59,722 nt of DNA from Ferrovum sp. JA12. GTDB taxonomy: Bacteria; Pseudomonadota; Gammaproteobacteria; Burkholderiales; Ferrovaceae. The notes beneath the pieces were generated by a model, which saw nothing but the letters and a program-made list of their open reading frames with translations, was not told the origin of the DNA and did not search any database. The translations under genes and the position numbers were made by a program. The stretch covers positions 1 through 59,722 of the forward strand of contig NZ_LJWX01000003.1 in NCBI RefSeq assembly GCF_001431705.1. Direction: 5' to 3'. Each line of letters opens with the position of its first letter. Position 1 is the first letter of the stretch. Of the stretch, positions 1 through 7,788 are shown in pieces.

Positions 1-374
1 GTCATGCCACGACCGTACAAGGACAAAAATCTTGTCGTCAAAGTCTGTCCAGCCGGGTTTGATGTTTCGGGGATCAGTTGCGGCTCAAAGCTGCTTTGCC
101 GGTCGCGCGGAATTTCGATAGGCAATTCGCCAAACTCACCTTTGAGCGTCTTGCGGCTGGTGCCATTACGGGCGTTGCCAGCGGTATTGGCGATGGGCTC
201 ATGCTTGTCATGCCCAAGGTGGGCTGCCATCTCGGCTTGCAGCGCACGTTCCACGACAGCCTTGGTGAGCTGTTTAAGCAAGCCATGCTCGCCCAGTATA
301 TCTTCGGGTTTCTGGTAGCCGGCCAGCAGTTGGTCAATCAAATCAGGCGAGGGGGATTTCTTTGTTACGGTCAT
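1..374 (-). CDS. IS256-family (mutator-type) transposase, N-terminal part, cut by window edge
   Basis: The frame opens at ATG 374 and is still open at the left edge, giving about 124 residues. It starts MTVTKKSPSPDLIDQLL and continues with segments typical of IS256/mutator transposases, such as AHLGHDKHE, ARNGTSRKTLKGEFGE, LPIEIPRDRQ and FLSLYGRGM. The family catalyses copy-out transposition with a DDE nuclease; the catalytic residues lie beyond the window. The coding strand reads away from the interrupted gene at 445-2052. Only the family can be assigned, not the exact element or whether the gene is intact. Confidence 0.85.
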   Translation of the reverse strand, partial: MTVTKKSPSPDLIDQLLAGYQKPEDILGEHGLLKQLTKAVVERALQAEMAAHLGHDKHEPIANTAGNARNGTSRKTLKGEFGELPIEIPRDRQSSFEPQLIPETSNPAGQTLTTRFLSLYGRGM

Positions 375-446
375 GTTCACTTCCTTTTCAAAGTTAGGCA
401 GATTTTCCTGCCAAATGACCGTTTACACAAAATTTCTTACACCCTC
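1..446 (-). mobile_element. IS256-family insertion sequence, one end only
   Basis: The element covers the transposase start and a 5' leader ending in a terminal sequence read on the minus strand as GAGGGTGTAAGAAATTTTGT (446 down to 427), which resembles the ends of IS256-family elements. The sensor gene at 445-2052 loses its continuation exactly here, and its stop codon TGA (447-445) is supplied by the IS end. The other end, and therefore the target duplication, lies outside the window. Confidence 0.75.
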
Positions 447-2052
447 AAACCGTCGGTGCATTATCGCCCCAAATAGTCCTCCATTCCTTTTCAGCCTGAC
501 ATGCCTCACGAAACACCGAGGTCCCAATTTCTAATATGATACGACTGGATTCTGCTATCGGAATAAACATTGACGGAGGAATATCTTCTCCTAAGAGACT
601 CCAACGTAACAGTAATTCTGCACTGACAATTCGACCAGATTCAGACTCTACAATAGGCTGAAAGCGAACAGACAACTCATTTCTCTCTATTGCTAATCTA
701 AGACCATTAATAATTTCAAGGCGTTTTTGTGCAAGTTTTTGTAAGTTATTATTAAAAAACACCCAACTGTCTCTTCCTTTTTCTTTCACAGAGTACATGG
801 CTGTATCAGCTTGGCGTAATAGTTCGTCTGCGTTCTGCGTAGTAGAGTTGCTAATAGCTATCCCTATACTTGCACTAAGAAACAATACCCGTCCATCTAC
901 CTCAATTGGCTTTCTCAGTACGATGTTAATTCGTTCAGCGAGTGCTGATAGAGCTGAGGGTTGATCCACTTGTTCAAAGAGGATAATAAATTCATCACCC
1001 GATAATCGAGCGACTGTATCACTGGGTCTAACTTGTTCAACTAATCTATTGGAAATTATTTTGAGTACATCATTTCCAGTTTCGAATCCGTGTAAATCAT
1101 TAATTGGCTTAAATCCGTCAAGATCAATATAGAATACAGCTACCAAACTTTCATTTCTCAGTGAATACTTTAATGCGTTTGTTAATCTTTCTTGGATAAA
1201 TATTCGATTAGGTAGTCCCGTAAGTGGGTCATGCATAGCACGATAAATTAACTCTTGTTCGATTTTTTTTCTTTCTTCAATATCACGTAGAGAACATGCA
1301 AAATAGTCATAGAGTTCATTTTTAATATGGCTTACATTGATTTCTACGTCACGTTTTTCATTATCTTTTGTTCTAATTTTTATTGTTAATCTCTTAGCTG
1401 TCTTACTTAAGATGGAATCTAGTAAAGAATTATGATAAGTTGATTCAATAACGGTACTTTGTATTTCTTCAAGAATAATGTCTTCTAATGACTTTCCAAT
1501 TAATTCTGTGACCGAATAACCTAATAATTTCTCCACTTGTTGGTTTACCATTTTAATAATCATTTCTGAATTACAAATGATTATTGCCTCAGGTGTGGTG
1601 TCGAATATAGCGTTAAGCCGAGATTCACTTTCCTTAAGTTCAGCTTCTATCTTTTTATGGCTTGTAATATCCCTCGCTATCTTGGATGCCCCTACAATTT
1701 TTCCTTGGTCATCAAAAATAGGTGATATGGTTGCGGATACGTTAATGTAACGACCGTCTTTTCTTCTTCTAACTGTCTCAAAATGTGAGACCCTCTCACC
1801 TGATGAGATTTTTGCTAAGACCTTTTGCTCTTCGTATTGACGTTCCTTGGGAGCTAAAACCACCGTTGAACAACCCATAATTTCTTTTGCTTGGTACCCA
1901 AACATTTTTTCAGCGCCAGGATTCCAACTAGTTATTATTCCATCTAATGTCATAGAAATAATAGCGTCGTCAGATGAGGTAATAATTGCTTCAAAAAAGC
2001 CCAAACCATAGTTTTTATTATTAGAAATAGCTGAAAACAATAGATCCCTCAC
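445..2052 (-). CDS. PAS-PAS-GGDEF protein with EAL domain truncated by an IS (broken c-di-GMP enzyme)
   Basis: The remaining 535 residues hold two PAS domains (about 18-132 and 142-260), a GGDEF domain (about 268-432) and the first ~85 residues of an EAL domain. The active-site loop is RLSGDEF (350-355), a common working variant of GGDEF. An RxxD product-inhibition site (RPSD, 342-345) lies five residues upstream. The EAL remnant has ELLLRW where the signature is usually EALLRW, and it stops after APTV because an IS256-type element is inserted; a full EAL domain is about 240 residues. No membrane helix is visible, so it is probably cytosolic. It may still make c-di-GMP but cannot degrade it. 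The start is GTG at 2052 with no clear ribosome site. Confidence 0.85.
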   Translation of the reverse strand: MRDLLFSAISNNKNYGLGFFEAIITSSDDAIISMTLDGIITSWNPGAEKMFGYQAKEIMGCSTVVLAPKERQYEEQKVLAKISSGERVSHFETVRRRKDGRYINVSATISPIFDDQGKIVGASKIARDITSHKKIEAELKESESRLNAIFDTTPEAIIICNSEMIIKMVNQQVEKLLGYSVTELIGKSLEDIILEEIQSTVIESTYHNSLLDSILSKTAKRLTIKIRTKDNEKRDVEINVSHIKNELYDYFACSLRDIEERKKIEQELIYRAMHDPLTGLPNRIFIQERLTNALKYSLRNESLVAVFYIDLDGFKPINDLHGFETGNDVLKIISNRLVEQVRPSDTVARLSGDEFIILFEQVDQPSALSALAERINIVLRKPIEVDGRVLFLSASIGIAISNSTTQNADELLRQADTAMYSVKEKGRDSWVFFNNNLQKLAQKRLEIINGLRLAIERNELSVRFQPIVESESGRIVSAELLLRWSLLGEDIPPSMFIPIAESSRIILEIGTSVFREACQAEKEWRTIWGDNAPTV

Positions 2053-2075
2053 TGTAGAAATAGTTTTTCATAACT

Positions 2076-2084
2076 ATTATAACA
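2076..2084 (-). promoter_or_regulatory. Extended -10 promoter of the PAS-GGDEF gene
   Basis: On the minus strand the sequence TGTTATAAT is a perfect extended -10 (TGnTATAAT), placed about 24 bases before the GTG start at 2052. No good -35 is visible, which is normal for this promoter type. The predicted untranslated leader is only about 15-18 bases. Confidence 0.5.
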
Positions 2085-2588
2085 TGCACAGTTCATCGTT
2101 ATTTATAAAGGAATTATCTTTACCGCTTGGATCTATAAGTAATTACTTATTAATTCGACATTCAACGTTCGCATAACAATAATTAAAACTCCTTATTTTT
2201 ACTAATAAGAGCCGTGATCTACCCACCGAATGACTGCCCTACCGGTATTCTTTAACGTATTGATTAGGAATACGACTATAGCTATGGACATGGCTAAATG
2301 AGGATTTATTAAATGAGTAGCTCCAGCGACGTTGATATTGGACCGCTGAGTAACAGCTTGAAATAGTTAAATAGACCAACGAACCAGGGCGTTCCCTCTC
2401 TTTAGTAGCCTGTAAGGTTAGCCTTCCCCACCCAACTCGTTCAATGGTGTAAATTATTTATAAGGATCATTGGCGAGTAGAGGAGCGAATGATGCAGTGG
2501 TGCCAGCTAGAAAAGATTCAGGAAGCAATGAAGAGATAAAACAACTAAAAAGAGCTTTAGAGAGAAAGGGGCCTCCACCAAACAAGGG
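2085..2588. other. Intergenic region without recognisable gene
   Basis: About 500 bases between the sensor-gene promoter and an ISL3 remnant. All frames are short and interrupted. Around 2463-2570 one plus-strand frame resembles the tail of an IS3-type OrfA (EEIKQLKRALERK), but the match is too short to call. The stretch looks like decayed insertion-sequence debris. Confidence 0.4.
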
Positions 2589-3277
2589 GTGCTCTTTAAT
2601 CGTGTTTATCTAAACTAACCTCATGATTTTGCGATGAGAAATGAGATTAAAGTGCTCAAGAACTATCTTATCCTAAATTGACCAGGTTTTCTACAGTAAA
2701 AGTCAGGGGTTATCAACCTCTATGGAAGTGAAGTGCAATCGCTTGGCCCGTTGTAGCCATAGCCACAGTAAACAGGTACGTCCAACAGATTCCTATTCCT
2801 ATACACGAAACAGTTCATCATGAACTATTGGGCCTCAGGCGCACTGTGTTAAGGTTACTCGCCCATAAGTTGTACCGCCCAATAAAAAGGCTAAAAGAGA
2901 TCTGTTCTTAGACAGGTATCCAGCTATTGCAGCCATTTATCCATTCCAACAACCACTTCATACGTTATTGATGAAAAGAGCTTTAACGCAACGGGCATGT
3001 GGTGATGTGATTCCTGTATTCCTAACTATGTTAACTGAGTTAAAACAAAGTGCCTTTAAACCAGTGGCTGCTTTAGGTAAAACACTCAGCTCCTGGAAAG
3101 AGGAGAGTGCCAGAATGTGGCGGTTAAGTAAATCTAATGGCATTACAGAAGGATGCCACCGTAAGATGAAACTGATTCAGAGAAGAGCTGATGGATTCAA
3201 AAACTTTGAGAATGTCAGAGTGCGTGTTAAGGGGCTCTGTGGATGATTAAAAGTGCCCCCTTAAATGGGAAAGAGCC
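2589..3277 (+). mobile_element. ISL3-family insertion-sequence remnant (internally deleted)
   Basis: The right side carries the end of an ISL3-type transposase, followed at 3270-3277 by AAAGAGCC, the inverse of the GGCTCTTT that begins ISL3 ends. On the left, GTGCTCTTTAATCG at 2589 is a plausible partner end. The stretch between is only about 0.7 kb, whereas intact ISL3 elements are about 1.2 kb or more, and the reading frame is lost in its first half. The left boundary is tentative. Confidence 0.5.
2873..3246 (+). pseudogene. ISL3-family transposase, C-terminal fragment
   Basis: From about 2873 an uninterrupted plus-strand frame encodes about 123 residues with no valid start. It includes RYPAIAAIYPFQQPLH, then SNGITEGCHRKMKLIQRRA and GFKNFENVRVRVKGLCG. 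This is the conserved tail of ISL3-type (DDE_Tnp_ISL3) transposases, normally SNGxxEGxxxKxKxxxRRAyGFxnFxNyrxRv. The zinc-finger N-terminus and most of the catalytic domain are missing. Internal starts such as ATG 2968 are probably not real. Confidence 0.75.
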
Positions 3278-3301
3278 GCAAAACGGGCAAATGGTGTGTA
3301 G

Positions 3302-3329
3302 TAAAAGGAAAAGCGGGCTATTGCCCGCT
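3302..3329 (-). terminator. Rho-independent terminator of tRNA-Lys
   Basis: On the minus strand the stem AGCGGGC / GCCCGCT (3329-3323 with 3318-3312, loop of four) is followed by TTTTCCTTTTAC. It lies 14 bases beyond the tRNA 3' end, so the tRNA is probably a single-gene transcript. Confidence 0.75.
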
Positions 3330-3342
3330 AATCTTTGCTGTG

Positions 3343-3418
3343 TGGTGGGTCGGGCGAGATTCGAACTCGCGACCAACGGATTAAAAGTCCGCTGCTCTAC
3401 CGGCTGAGCTACCGACCC
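3343..3418 (-). tRNA. tRNA-Lys (anticodon UUU), CCA encoded
   Basis: The minus strand folds as a 76-nt cloverleaf. The acceptor stem GGGTCGG pairs with CCGACCC, followed by the discriminator A and an encoded CCA (3345-3343). The D arm holds GCTCAGCCGGTAGAGC, the anticodon loop is CTTTTAA with anticodon TTT, and the T arm is TCGCGAGTTCGAATCTCGC. A tRNA-Lys near the 3' end of a tol-pal cluster is also seen in other proteobacteria. Confidence 0.97.
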
Positions 3419-3434
3419 CTTAAATTAATCAAAA

Positions 3435-3464
3435 ATTTTAACTTATGAAAGGGCTTTTAGTCAA
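3435..3464 (-). promoter_or_regulatory. Promoter of tRNA-Lys
   Basis: On the minus strand TTGACT (3464-3459) and TAAAAT (3440-3435) are separated by 18 bases, giving a start about ten bases upstream of the tRNA. The -35 touches the target duplication of the neighbouring IS (its last base is the first base of the 18-bp repeat), so the insertion landed immediately upstream without destroying the promoter. Confidence 0.6.
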
Positions 3465-3481
3465 ACTAATTGTTACTTTTT
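3464..3481 (+). repeat. 18-bp direct repeat (target duplication), left copy
   Basis: AACTAATTGTTACTTTTT occurs here and again, perfectly, at 4946-4963. Both copies lie directly against the ends of the IS between them. The length fits the unusually long duplications reported for IS1202-like ISNCY elements. Confidence 0.85.
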
Positions 3482-4945
3482 GTTAGCGCAAAGTAGTAAT
3501 GTCCGGTTTCTCCCAAATAGAAATGTCCGCTGGTAGTTAAACTCACGCTGTTAGAAACAGTGGCGGATATTTTGAAGATGGACAAACTCATGAGTCAAAA
3601 AGAAGTGAAGCGAGCCCAGATGCTGGATCTGTTGACAGAGGGCAAAATCGACCAACAGGAAGCCGCGCGGCGACTGGGTATCACTACCCGCCAGGTGCGC
3701 CGCCTGACCCGGCGTTATCAGGCAGCGGGGCTGTCCGGACTGATCAGCAGGAAGCGCGGCAAGGCATCGAATCGGCGGCTGGACGATGCCATCTGCACGA
3801 TGGCCATTGATCTCATTGGCGCGCATTACAGCGACTTCGGGCCGACGCTGGCCTGCGAGAAGCTGGCCGAACTGCATGAGGTAAATCTGTCTGTCGAGAC
3901 CACGCGCCAGCTAATGATCAAGGCGGGCCACTGGCACCCCAGGAAAGGCGGCTCCATATGCGCACACCCGATGCGCGAGCGTCGCGCCCGCTTCGGCGAG
4001 ATGATCCAGATCGACGGCAGCCCCCACGACTGGTTTGAAGACCGCGGCGAATATTGCACTCTGCTGGTATTCATCGACGATGCTACCGGACGGCTGACGC
4101 AACTGCGCTTTGCACCGAGCGAAACCACGCTGGACTATATGCAGGTGTTGCACGATCATATTCTGGCGCACGGCGTACCTGCGGCGTTGTACTCTGACCG
4201 CCACAGCATCTTCCGCATCAACGCCAAGGAGTCCGATCCGGAGGCCGAAACACAATTCTCGCGTGCGGCGCGCGAGCTGGGAATCGCATGCATCCACGCG
4301 CACAGCCCGCAGGCCAAAGGACGCGTGGAACGCGCCAATCAGACCTTGCAGGACAGGCTGGTCAAGGAAATGCGACTGGCCGGCATCAACAACATGGACG
4401 AGGCCAATGCGTGGTTGCCGGGCTATATCGAGGACTTCAACAGGCGCTTTGCGGTCGCGCCCAAAGACCCGTCTGACGCGCACCTGGCCTATGCCGGAAC
4501 ACCCGCCAGCCTGATGCGCACCCTGTCGGTTCAAGTAACGAAAACGCTCTCAAAAAACCTGTCTTGCCAGCATGAAAACCAGTTGCTGCAGGTCGAAACG
4601 ACGGGCACGGGTCTGGGACTACGGGGCGCGAAAGTGACGGTGCATCGGCACTTTGACGGCACGTGTGAACTGCTTTGGAGAAAACGCGAATTGACATACA
4701 GCGTGATGGACAAACCGGAACGACAGTCGGCGGTGGCCGATGGCAAATCGGTCAATGCACGAGTCGACAAGGCACTGACTCGGCGCAACACCGGACACAA
4801 GCCTGCAGCCAATCACCCCTGGAGAAAAATGCCCGTCGGCAAATCCGCCCACGACGGGCAGCGCGCAACACCGTAGCGCAAGGGAAACAGCAAAAGCGGA
4901 CATTTCTACTTTGCAGGAAAGCGGACATTTCTATTTAGCGTTGAC
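3482..4945 (+). mobile_element. Complete insertion sequence, ISNCY / IS1202-like, 1464 bp
   Basis: The two ends are imperfect inverted repeats: GTTAGCGCAAAGTAGTAATG on the left and GTCAACGCTAAATAGAAATG on the right read inward, continuing into GTCCG on both. Each end carries a second copy of the motif AARTAGAAATGTCCGC shifted by 25 bp (left 3490 and 3515; right outer 4921-4936, inner 4896-4912), presumably paired transposase-binding sites. An 18-bp target duplication flanks the element. Its interior is clearly GC-richer than the genes around it, which argues for recent arrival. It sits between the end of cpoB and tRNA-Lys and breaks neither. Confidence 0.85.
3560..4876 (+). CDS. ISNCY-family transposase (HTH plus DDE integrase core)
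   Basis: The product is 438 residues. Residues about 12-70 form a winged-helix/HTH region (DQQEAARRLGITTRQVRRLT) ending in a basic linker (LISRKRGKASNRR). Residues about 145-290 are an rve-type integrase core. The likely catalytic triad is Asp152 (QIDGS), Asp213 (YSDRHSIF) and Glu257 (KGRVERANQT), with the 43-residue gap normal for the second spacing. The frame is intact and all three acidic residues are present, so the element may be active. The start is GTG 3560; ATG 3578 or 3590 are alternatives because no strong ribosome site decides. The C-terminal ~60 residues are polar and basic. Confidence 0.85.
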   Translation: MADILKMDKLMSQKEVKRAQMLDLLTEGKIDQQEAARRLGITTRQVRRLTRRYQAAGLSGLISRKRGKASNRRLDDAICTMAIDLIGAHYSDFGPTLACEKLAELHEVNLSVETTRQLMIKAGHWHPRKGGSICAHPMRERRARFGEMIQIDGSPHDWFEDRGEYCTLLVFIDDATGRLTQLRFAPSETTLDYMQVLHDHILAHGVPAALYSDRHSIFRINAKESDPEAETQFSRAARELGIACIHAHSPQAKGRVERANQTLQDRLVKEMRLAGINNMDEANAWLPGYIEDFNRRFAVAPKDPSDAHLAYAGTPASLMRTLSVQVTKTLSKNLSCQHENQLLQVETTGTGLGLRGAKVTVHRHFDGTCELLWRKRELTYSVMDKPERQSAVADGKSVNARVDKALTRRNTGHKPAANHPWRKMPVGKSAHDGQRATP

Positions 4946-4963
4946 AACTAATTGTTACTTTTT
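4946..4963 (+). repeat. 18-bp direct repeat (target duplication), right copy
   Basis: This copy matches 3464-3481 exactly and contains the stop codon and last two codons of cpoB on the minus strand (cpoB ends at 4955). The insertion therefore left the reading frame whole. Confidence 0.85.
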
Positions 4964-5902
4964 TTGATGTTTTTTGAGCTTTGCTGTAGCTTCACTATCT
5001 GGAAATTTGCTTTCCAATTGGTGCTCAATAGCTTTCGCTTTACTGCTTTCCCCTAAGGCTTTATAGGCTCGTGAAAGATTCAACATGGCATCCGGAACTT
5101 TATTTGATTTAGGATAATCCTTAATAACACGCTTATTAACAATCACTGCCTCTTTATATTCCTTAAGTACTAAATCATTCAAACCAATCCAAAACAATGC
5201 ATTAGGAATTTTTTCATCATCAGGGTTGGCAAGAATAAAGGCTTTCAAAAGCTTCACTGACTGTTCGTATTTACCTGAATTAAACGCATTTAATCCGCTA
5301 TCATAACTTGGTCCATGATGCACAGGCGCTTCTTTGATTTTGCTATTATCTTGAACAGATTTATCCGTGTTGTCGGCAGTCACTTGTTCATTGCTATTTT
5401 GTTTAGATTGTTTTTCAGTTTTATCGCTTGCCACCACTTGTTCAGCAGGTTGTTCTTTTTTATCGCTAGAACTCGCTTTGCTATCCAAGATAGCTCCATC
5501 AGGCTTATTCTTCAGTGCACCCATTGAAGCTTGTGGATTCCCTCCCTCTAACACTTTGAGGCGAGAATCTAAATCTAGGTAGAGCTCTTGGTTACGTTTA
5601 GTCATCTGATCTAAACGATTATTTAATTCGTCAATTTTGCCTTTAATATCAGCCAAGCTTTGCGTCATGTTATCAAATTGACTCACCATATCAGGTAAGT
5701 TTTGATTAGCAGCCTCTAGTCGCTCCACACGCTCTAGTAAATCTTGAACTTGTTTATTGAGATTACTTTGTACGGCTTTTAAATCCGCTAACTGTTGGTC
5801 ATCAGAAAAAATGCCAGCAGAAGCCTGATTAAAGGTAAGGGTAAAAAAAACAATAGCCCCGAAAACTTTCAGGGCTACTGTTTTACAGTTAGTTGTTTTC
5901 AA
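4955..5902 (-). CDS. cpoB: Cell division coordinator CpoB (YbgF), Tol-Pal accessory protein
   Basis: This periplasmic protein links peptidoglycan synthesis with Tol-Pal constriction. Its 315 residues show a signal peptide (hydrophobic FGAIVFFTLTF, cleavage near QASAG), a Leu/Gln-rich coiled coil (about 33-118) that would trimerise, a Lys/Ser/Asp-rich low-complexity linker (about 120-195), and three C-terminal TPR units from about 200 (SYDSGLNAFNSGKYEQSVKL, NALFWIGLNDLVLKEYKEA, DAMLNLSRAYKALGESSKA). It is the last gene of the tol cluster, four bases after pal. The start appears to be TTG 5902, as an in-frame stop lies directly upstream and no ATG precedes the signal peptide. GGTGAG inside the pal tail is the likely ribosome site. 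Confidence 0.92.
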   Translation of the reverse strand: MKTTNCKTVALKVFGAIVFFTLTFNQASAGIFSDDQQLADLKAVQSNLNKQVQDLLERVERLEAANQNLPDMVSQFDNMTQSLADIKGKIDELNNRLDQMTKRNQELYLDLDSRLKVLEGGNPQASMGALKNKPDGAILDSKASSSDKKEQPAEQVVASDKTEKQSKQNSNEQVTADNTDKSVQDNSKIKEAPVHHGPSYDSGLNAFNSGKYEQSVKLLKAFILANPDDEKIPNALFWIGLNDLVLKEYKEAVIVNKRVIKDYPKSNKVPDAMLNLSRAYKALGESSKAKAIEHQLESKFPDSEATAKLKKHQKK

Positions 5903-5906
5903 CTAA
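5889..5906 (-). promoter_or_regulatory. Hairpin over the cpoB start codon
   Basis: TTAGTTG and CAACTAA form a perfect 7-bp stem with a four-base loop. The TTG start of cpoB (5902-5900) lies inside the stem, directly after the pal stop codon. In the pal-cpoB mRNA it could hold the weak start closed until ribosomes finishing pal open it. Confidence 0.45.
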
Positions 5907-6407
5907 TTACTCACCACGATAAACGATGTCGGTACGACGGTTTTCTGCCCAAGCAGCTTTGTTATGACCTGGATTGTGTGGTTTTTCTTTACCAAATGAA
6001 ATGGTATCGATTTGATCAGCATTGACACCTTTTGCCATCATTAATTTTTTAACGCTATCAGCACGACGTTGACCTAAAGCCAAGTTGTACTCACGGCTAC
6101 CACGCTCGTCACAATTACCTTGTAAAGTGACATGAGCAGCTTTGTGACTAGATAAGAAACCTGCGTGAGCGGTAACGATTGGAGCATACTGATCTTTCAC
6201 GGCAAATTTATCGAAATCATAATAAACGCTACGTTGGCCCAATGCACCGCCTACACCTTTAGCAGGGAACATTTCATTTGCCATGGGTGCTGCTGCTGCA
6301 GGAGCCTCAGTCTTAGTACCGGTATCCGCAGTTGGGGCTGGGGTTGGGGTTGAGCTGCAAGCAGCTAAGGCACCAGTCATTATTAGAGCTAACATTAGTT
6401 TTTTCAT
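5907..6407 (-). CDS. pal: Peptidoglycan-associated lipoprotein Pal
   Basis: This outer-membrane lipoprotein anchors the Tol complex to peptidoglycan. Its 166 residues begin with a lipoprotein signal and the lipobox LAAC (MKKLMLALIMTGALAACSS), then a short Thr/Pro/Ala linker. The OmpA-like domain contains VYYDFDKFAVKD, GNCDERGSREYNLALGQRRA and the C-terminal NRRTDIVY, including the Asp and Arg positions that hold meso-diaminopimelate in this family. ATG 6407, preceded by GAGGAAA, is the start; a longer frame upstream has no signal peptide at its beginning. tolB lies about 100 bases upstream and cpoB follows at once. Confidence 0.96.
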   Translation of the reverse strand: MKKLMLALIMTGALAACSSTPTPAPTADTGTKTEAPAAAAPMANEMFPAKGVGGALGQRSVYYDFDKFAVKDQYAPIVTAHAGFLSSHKAAHVTLQGNCDERGSREYNLALGQRRADSVKKLMMAKGVNADQIDTISFGKEKPHNPGHNKAAWAENRRTDIVYRGE

Positions 6408-6510
6408 AATTTTCCTCGGGTTGTGATGTTTGTTAAAGTAAACTAAATTCTTAAAAAAAGCATTATAAATCAAAATTTCCTTAATTGTAACGCATATTCA
6501 CGGATTTGGT

Positions 6511-7788
6511 TTACTCAAATGGTCCCCATACGGGTTCATACACATCCCCTTTAGTTGCAGCAAGAGATTGTCGACTGCGTCCATCGCTACTGACTATAGC
6601 TAATTCCCCACGCTCGTGAATTCTTGTGGCGTACAAAATATACTGACCATTGGGTGCAAAAGTTGGAGATTCATCTAAATCTGTATCCGTCATGATTTGG
6701 CTAGTATTACTTGCTAAATCCATTTGCATCACATGAAAGGATCCCTGATCGCGTTCAATATAAACTAGCTTTCGTCCATCAGGACTGAGTCTTGGCGAGA
6801 CACAGTATGTGCTGCCATAGGTCAAACGAGTTGCCTCGCCACCATTCACAGAGATACGGTAGATCTGTGCGTTACCCCCTCTGTCGGAGGTAAAATAAAT
6901 GGATTGCCCGTCCGGCGAAAAGGTAGGTTCTGTATCAATACTTTCACTATAAGTTAAGCGTTTTGGATAACCTCGACCATCGGAAGGAATTAAGTACATT
7001 TGCGCAATCCCTTCTTTTGATAACACTACCGCTAAATACCTGCCATCTGGGGACCAGGCTGGAGCACTGTTGTTACCACGGTATTTTGCGACAATTACAC
7101 GCTTTCCCGTGGCTAGGGTTTGCACCACCACCATGGGACGACCTAATTCAAAAGTAACATAGGCAATTTTTTTGGCATCCGGCGACCAACGCGGTGAAAT
7201 AATCGGCGCTTTAGCGCTCAAAATAGTCACTTCGTTATAGCCATCACTGTCTGCAATTTTTAATGCTCTTGTCTGCCCCTGCTGTTCAATATAAGCAATT
7301 TTAGTGCTAAAAATTCCACGAATACCTGTTACATCCTCATAGATGACATCAGCAATATGATGAGCTAAGGCACGGTACTGGCTAGGTGTGCCAGTAAAGG
7401 ACAACGCCTTTCGTGAAACTTGACCGTTCACATCCCACAGCCTAAAAGAAACTTGGAACTGCCCATTGCTAACTGATGTAACACTACCATCCACTAAATA
7501 CTGGGCATTACGTGACTTCCAATCAGCCCAAGCAATATTAGGGGAATCAGGGGGGATAGGTTTGACTTCCGTTGCATCCAGTACCGAAAAAATTCCAGAG
7601 CGTTTCAAATCGGCACGCACCACATCGGTGACACTTTTACCAAAGGCTGATTCATCCACAAAGTTTAATACTGCAATCGGGTATTGCTGAGCTCCCTCCG
7701 TTGTAATATCAAGGGCCAACTCAGCATGAACCTGGGTCACAGCGAAGGTGAGGAATAATAGTAAAAAACGAATTATTTTATTTTTCAT
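6511..7788 (-). CDS. tolB: Tol-Pal system beta-propeller protein TolB
   Basis: This periplasmic protein relays TolA energy state to Pal and the outer membrane. Its 425 residues start with a signal peptide (FLLLFLTFAV, cleavage near VHAELALD). An N-terminal mixed domain (about 25-160) precedes a six-bladed propeller with repeated WSPDGRYLAVV, FSPDGQSIYFTSDRGG, LSPDGRKLVYI and FAPNGQYILYATR motifs. Length and repeats are normal for the family. Its start overlaps the tolA stop by 11 bases, so the two are translationally coupled. Confidence 0.97.
   Translation of the reverse strand: MKNKIIRFLLLFLTFAVTQVHAELALDITTEGAQQYPIAVLNFVDESAFGKSVTDVVRADLKRSGIFSVLDATEVKPIPPDSPNIAWADWKSRNAQYLVDGSVTSVSNGQFQVSFRLWDVNGQVSRKALSFTGTPSQYRALAHHIADVIYEDVTGIRGIFSTKIAYIEQQGQTRALKIADSDGYNEVTILSAKAPIISPRWSPDAKKIAYVTFELGRPMVVVQTLATGKRVIVAKYRGNNSAPAWSPDGRYLAVVLSKEGIAQMYLIPSDGRGYPKRLTYSESIDTEPTFSPDGQSIYFTSDRGGNAQIYRISVNGGEATRLTYGSTYCVSPRLSPDGRKLVYIERDQGSFHVMQMDLASNTSQIMTDTDLDESPTFAPNGQYILYATRIHERGELAIVSSDGRSRQSLAATKGDVYEPVWGPFE

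Noticed and set aside
2463-2595. Possible IS3 OrfA tail
   Set aside because: About twenty residues of charged helix resemble OrfA ends, but the diagnostic ILKKA ending is missing and no OrfB follows.
3911-4534. 207-codon frame antisense to the IS transposase
   Set aside because: High GC keeps antisense frames open; no recognisable domain and no ribosome site.
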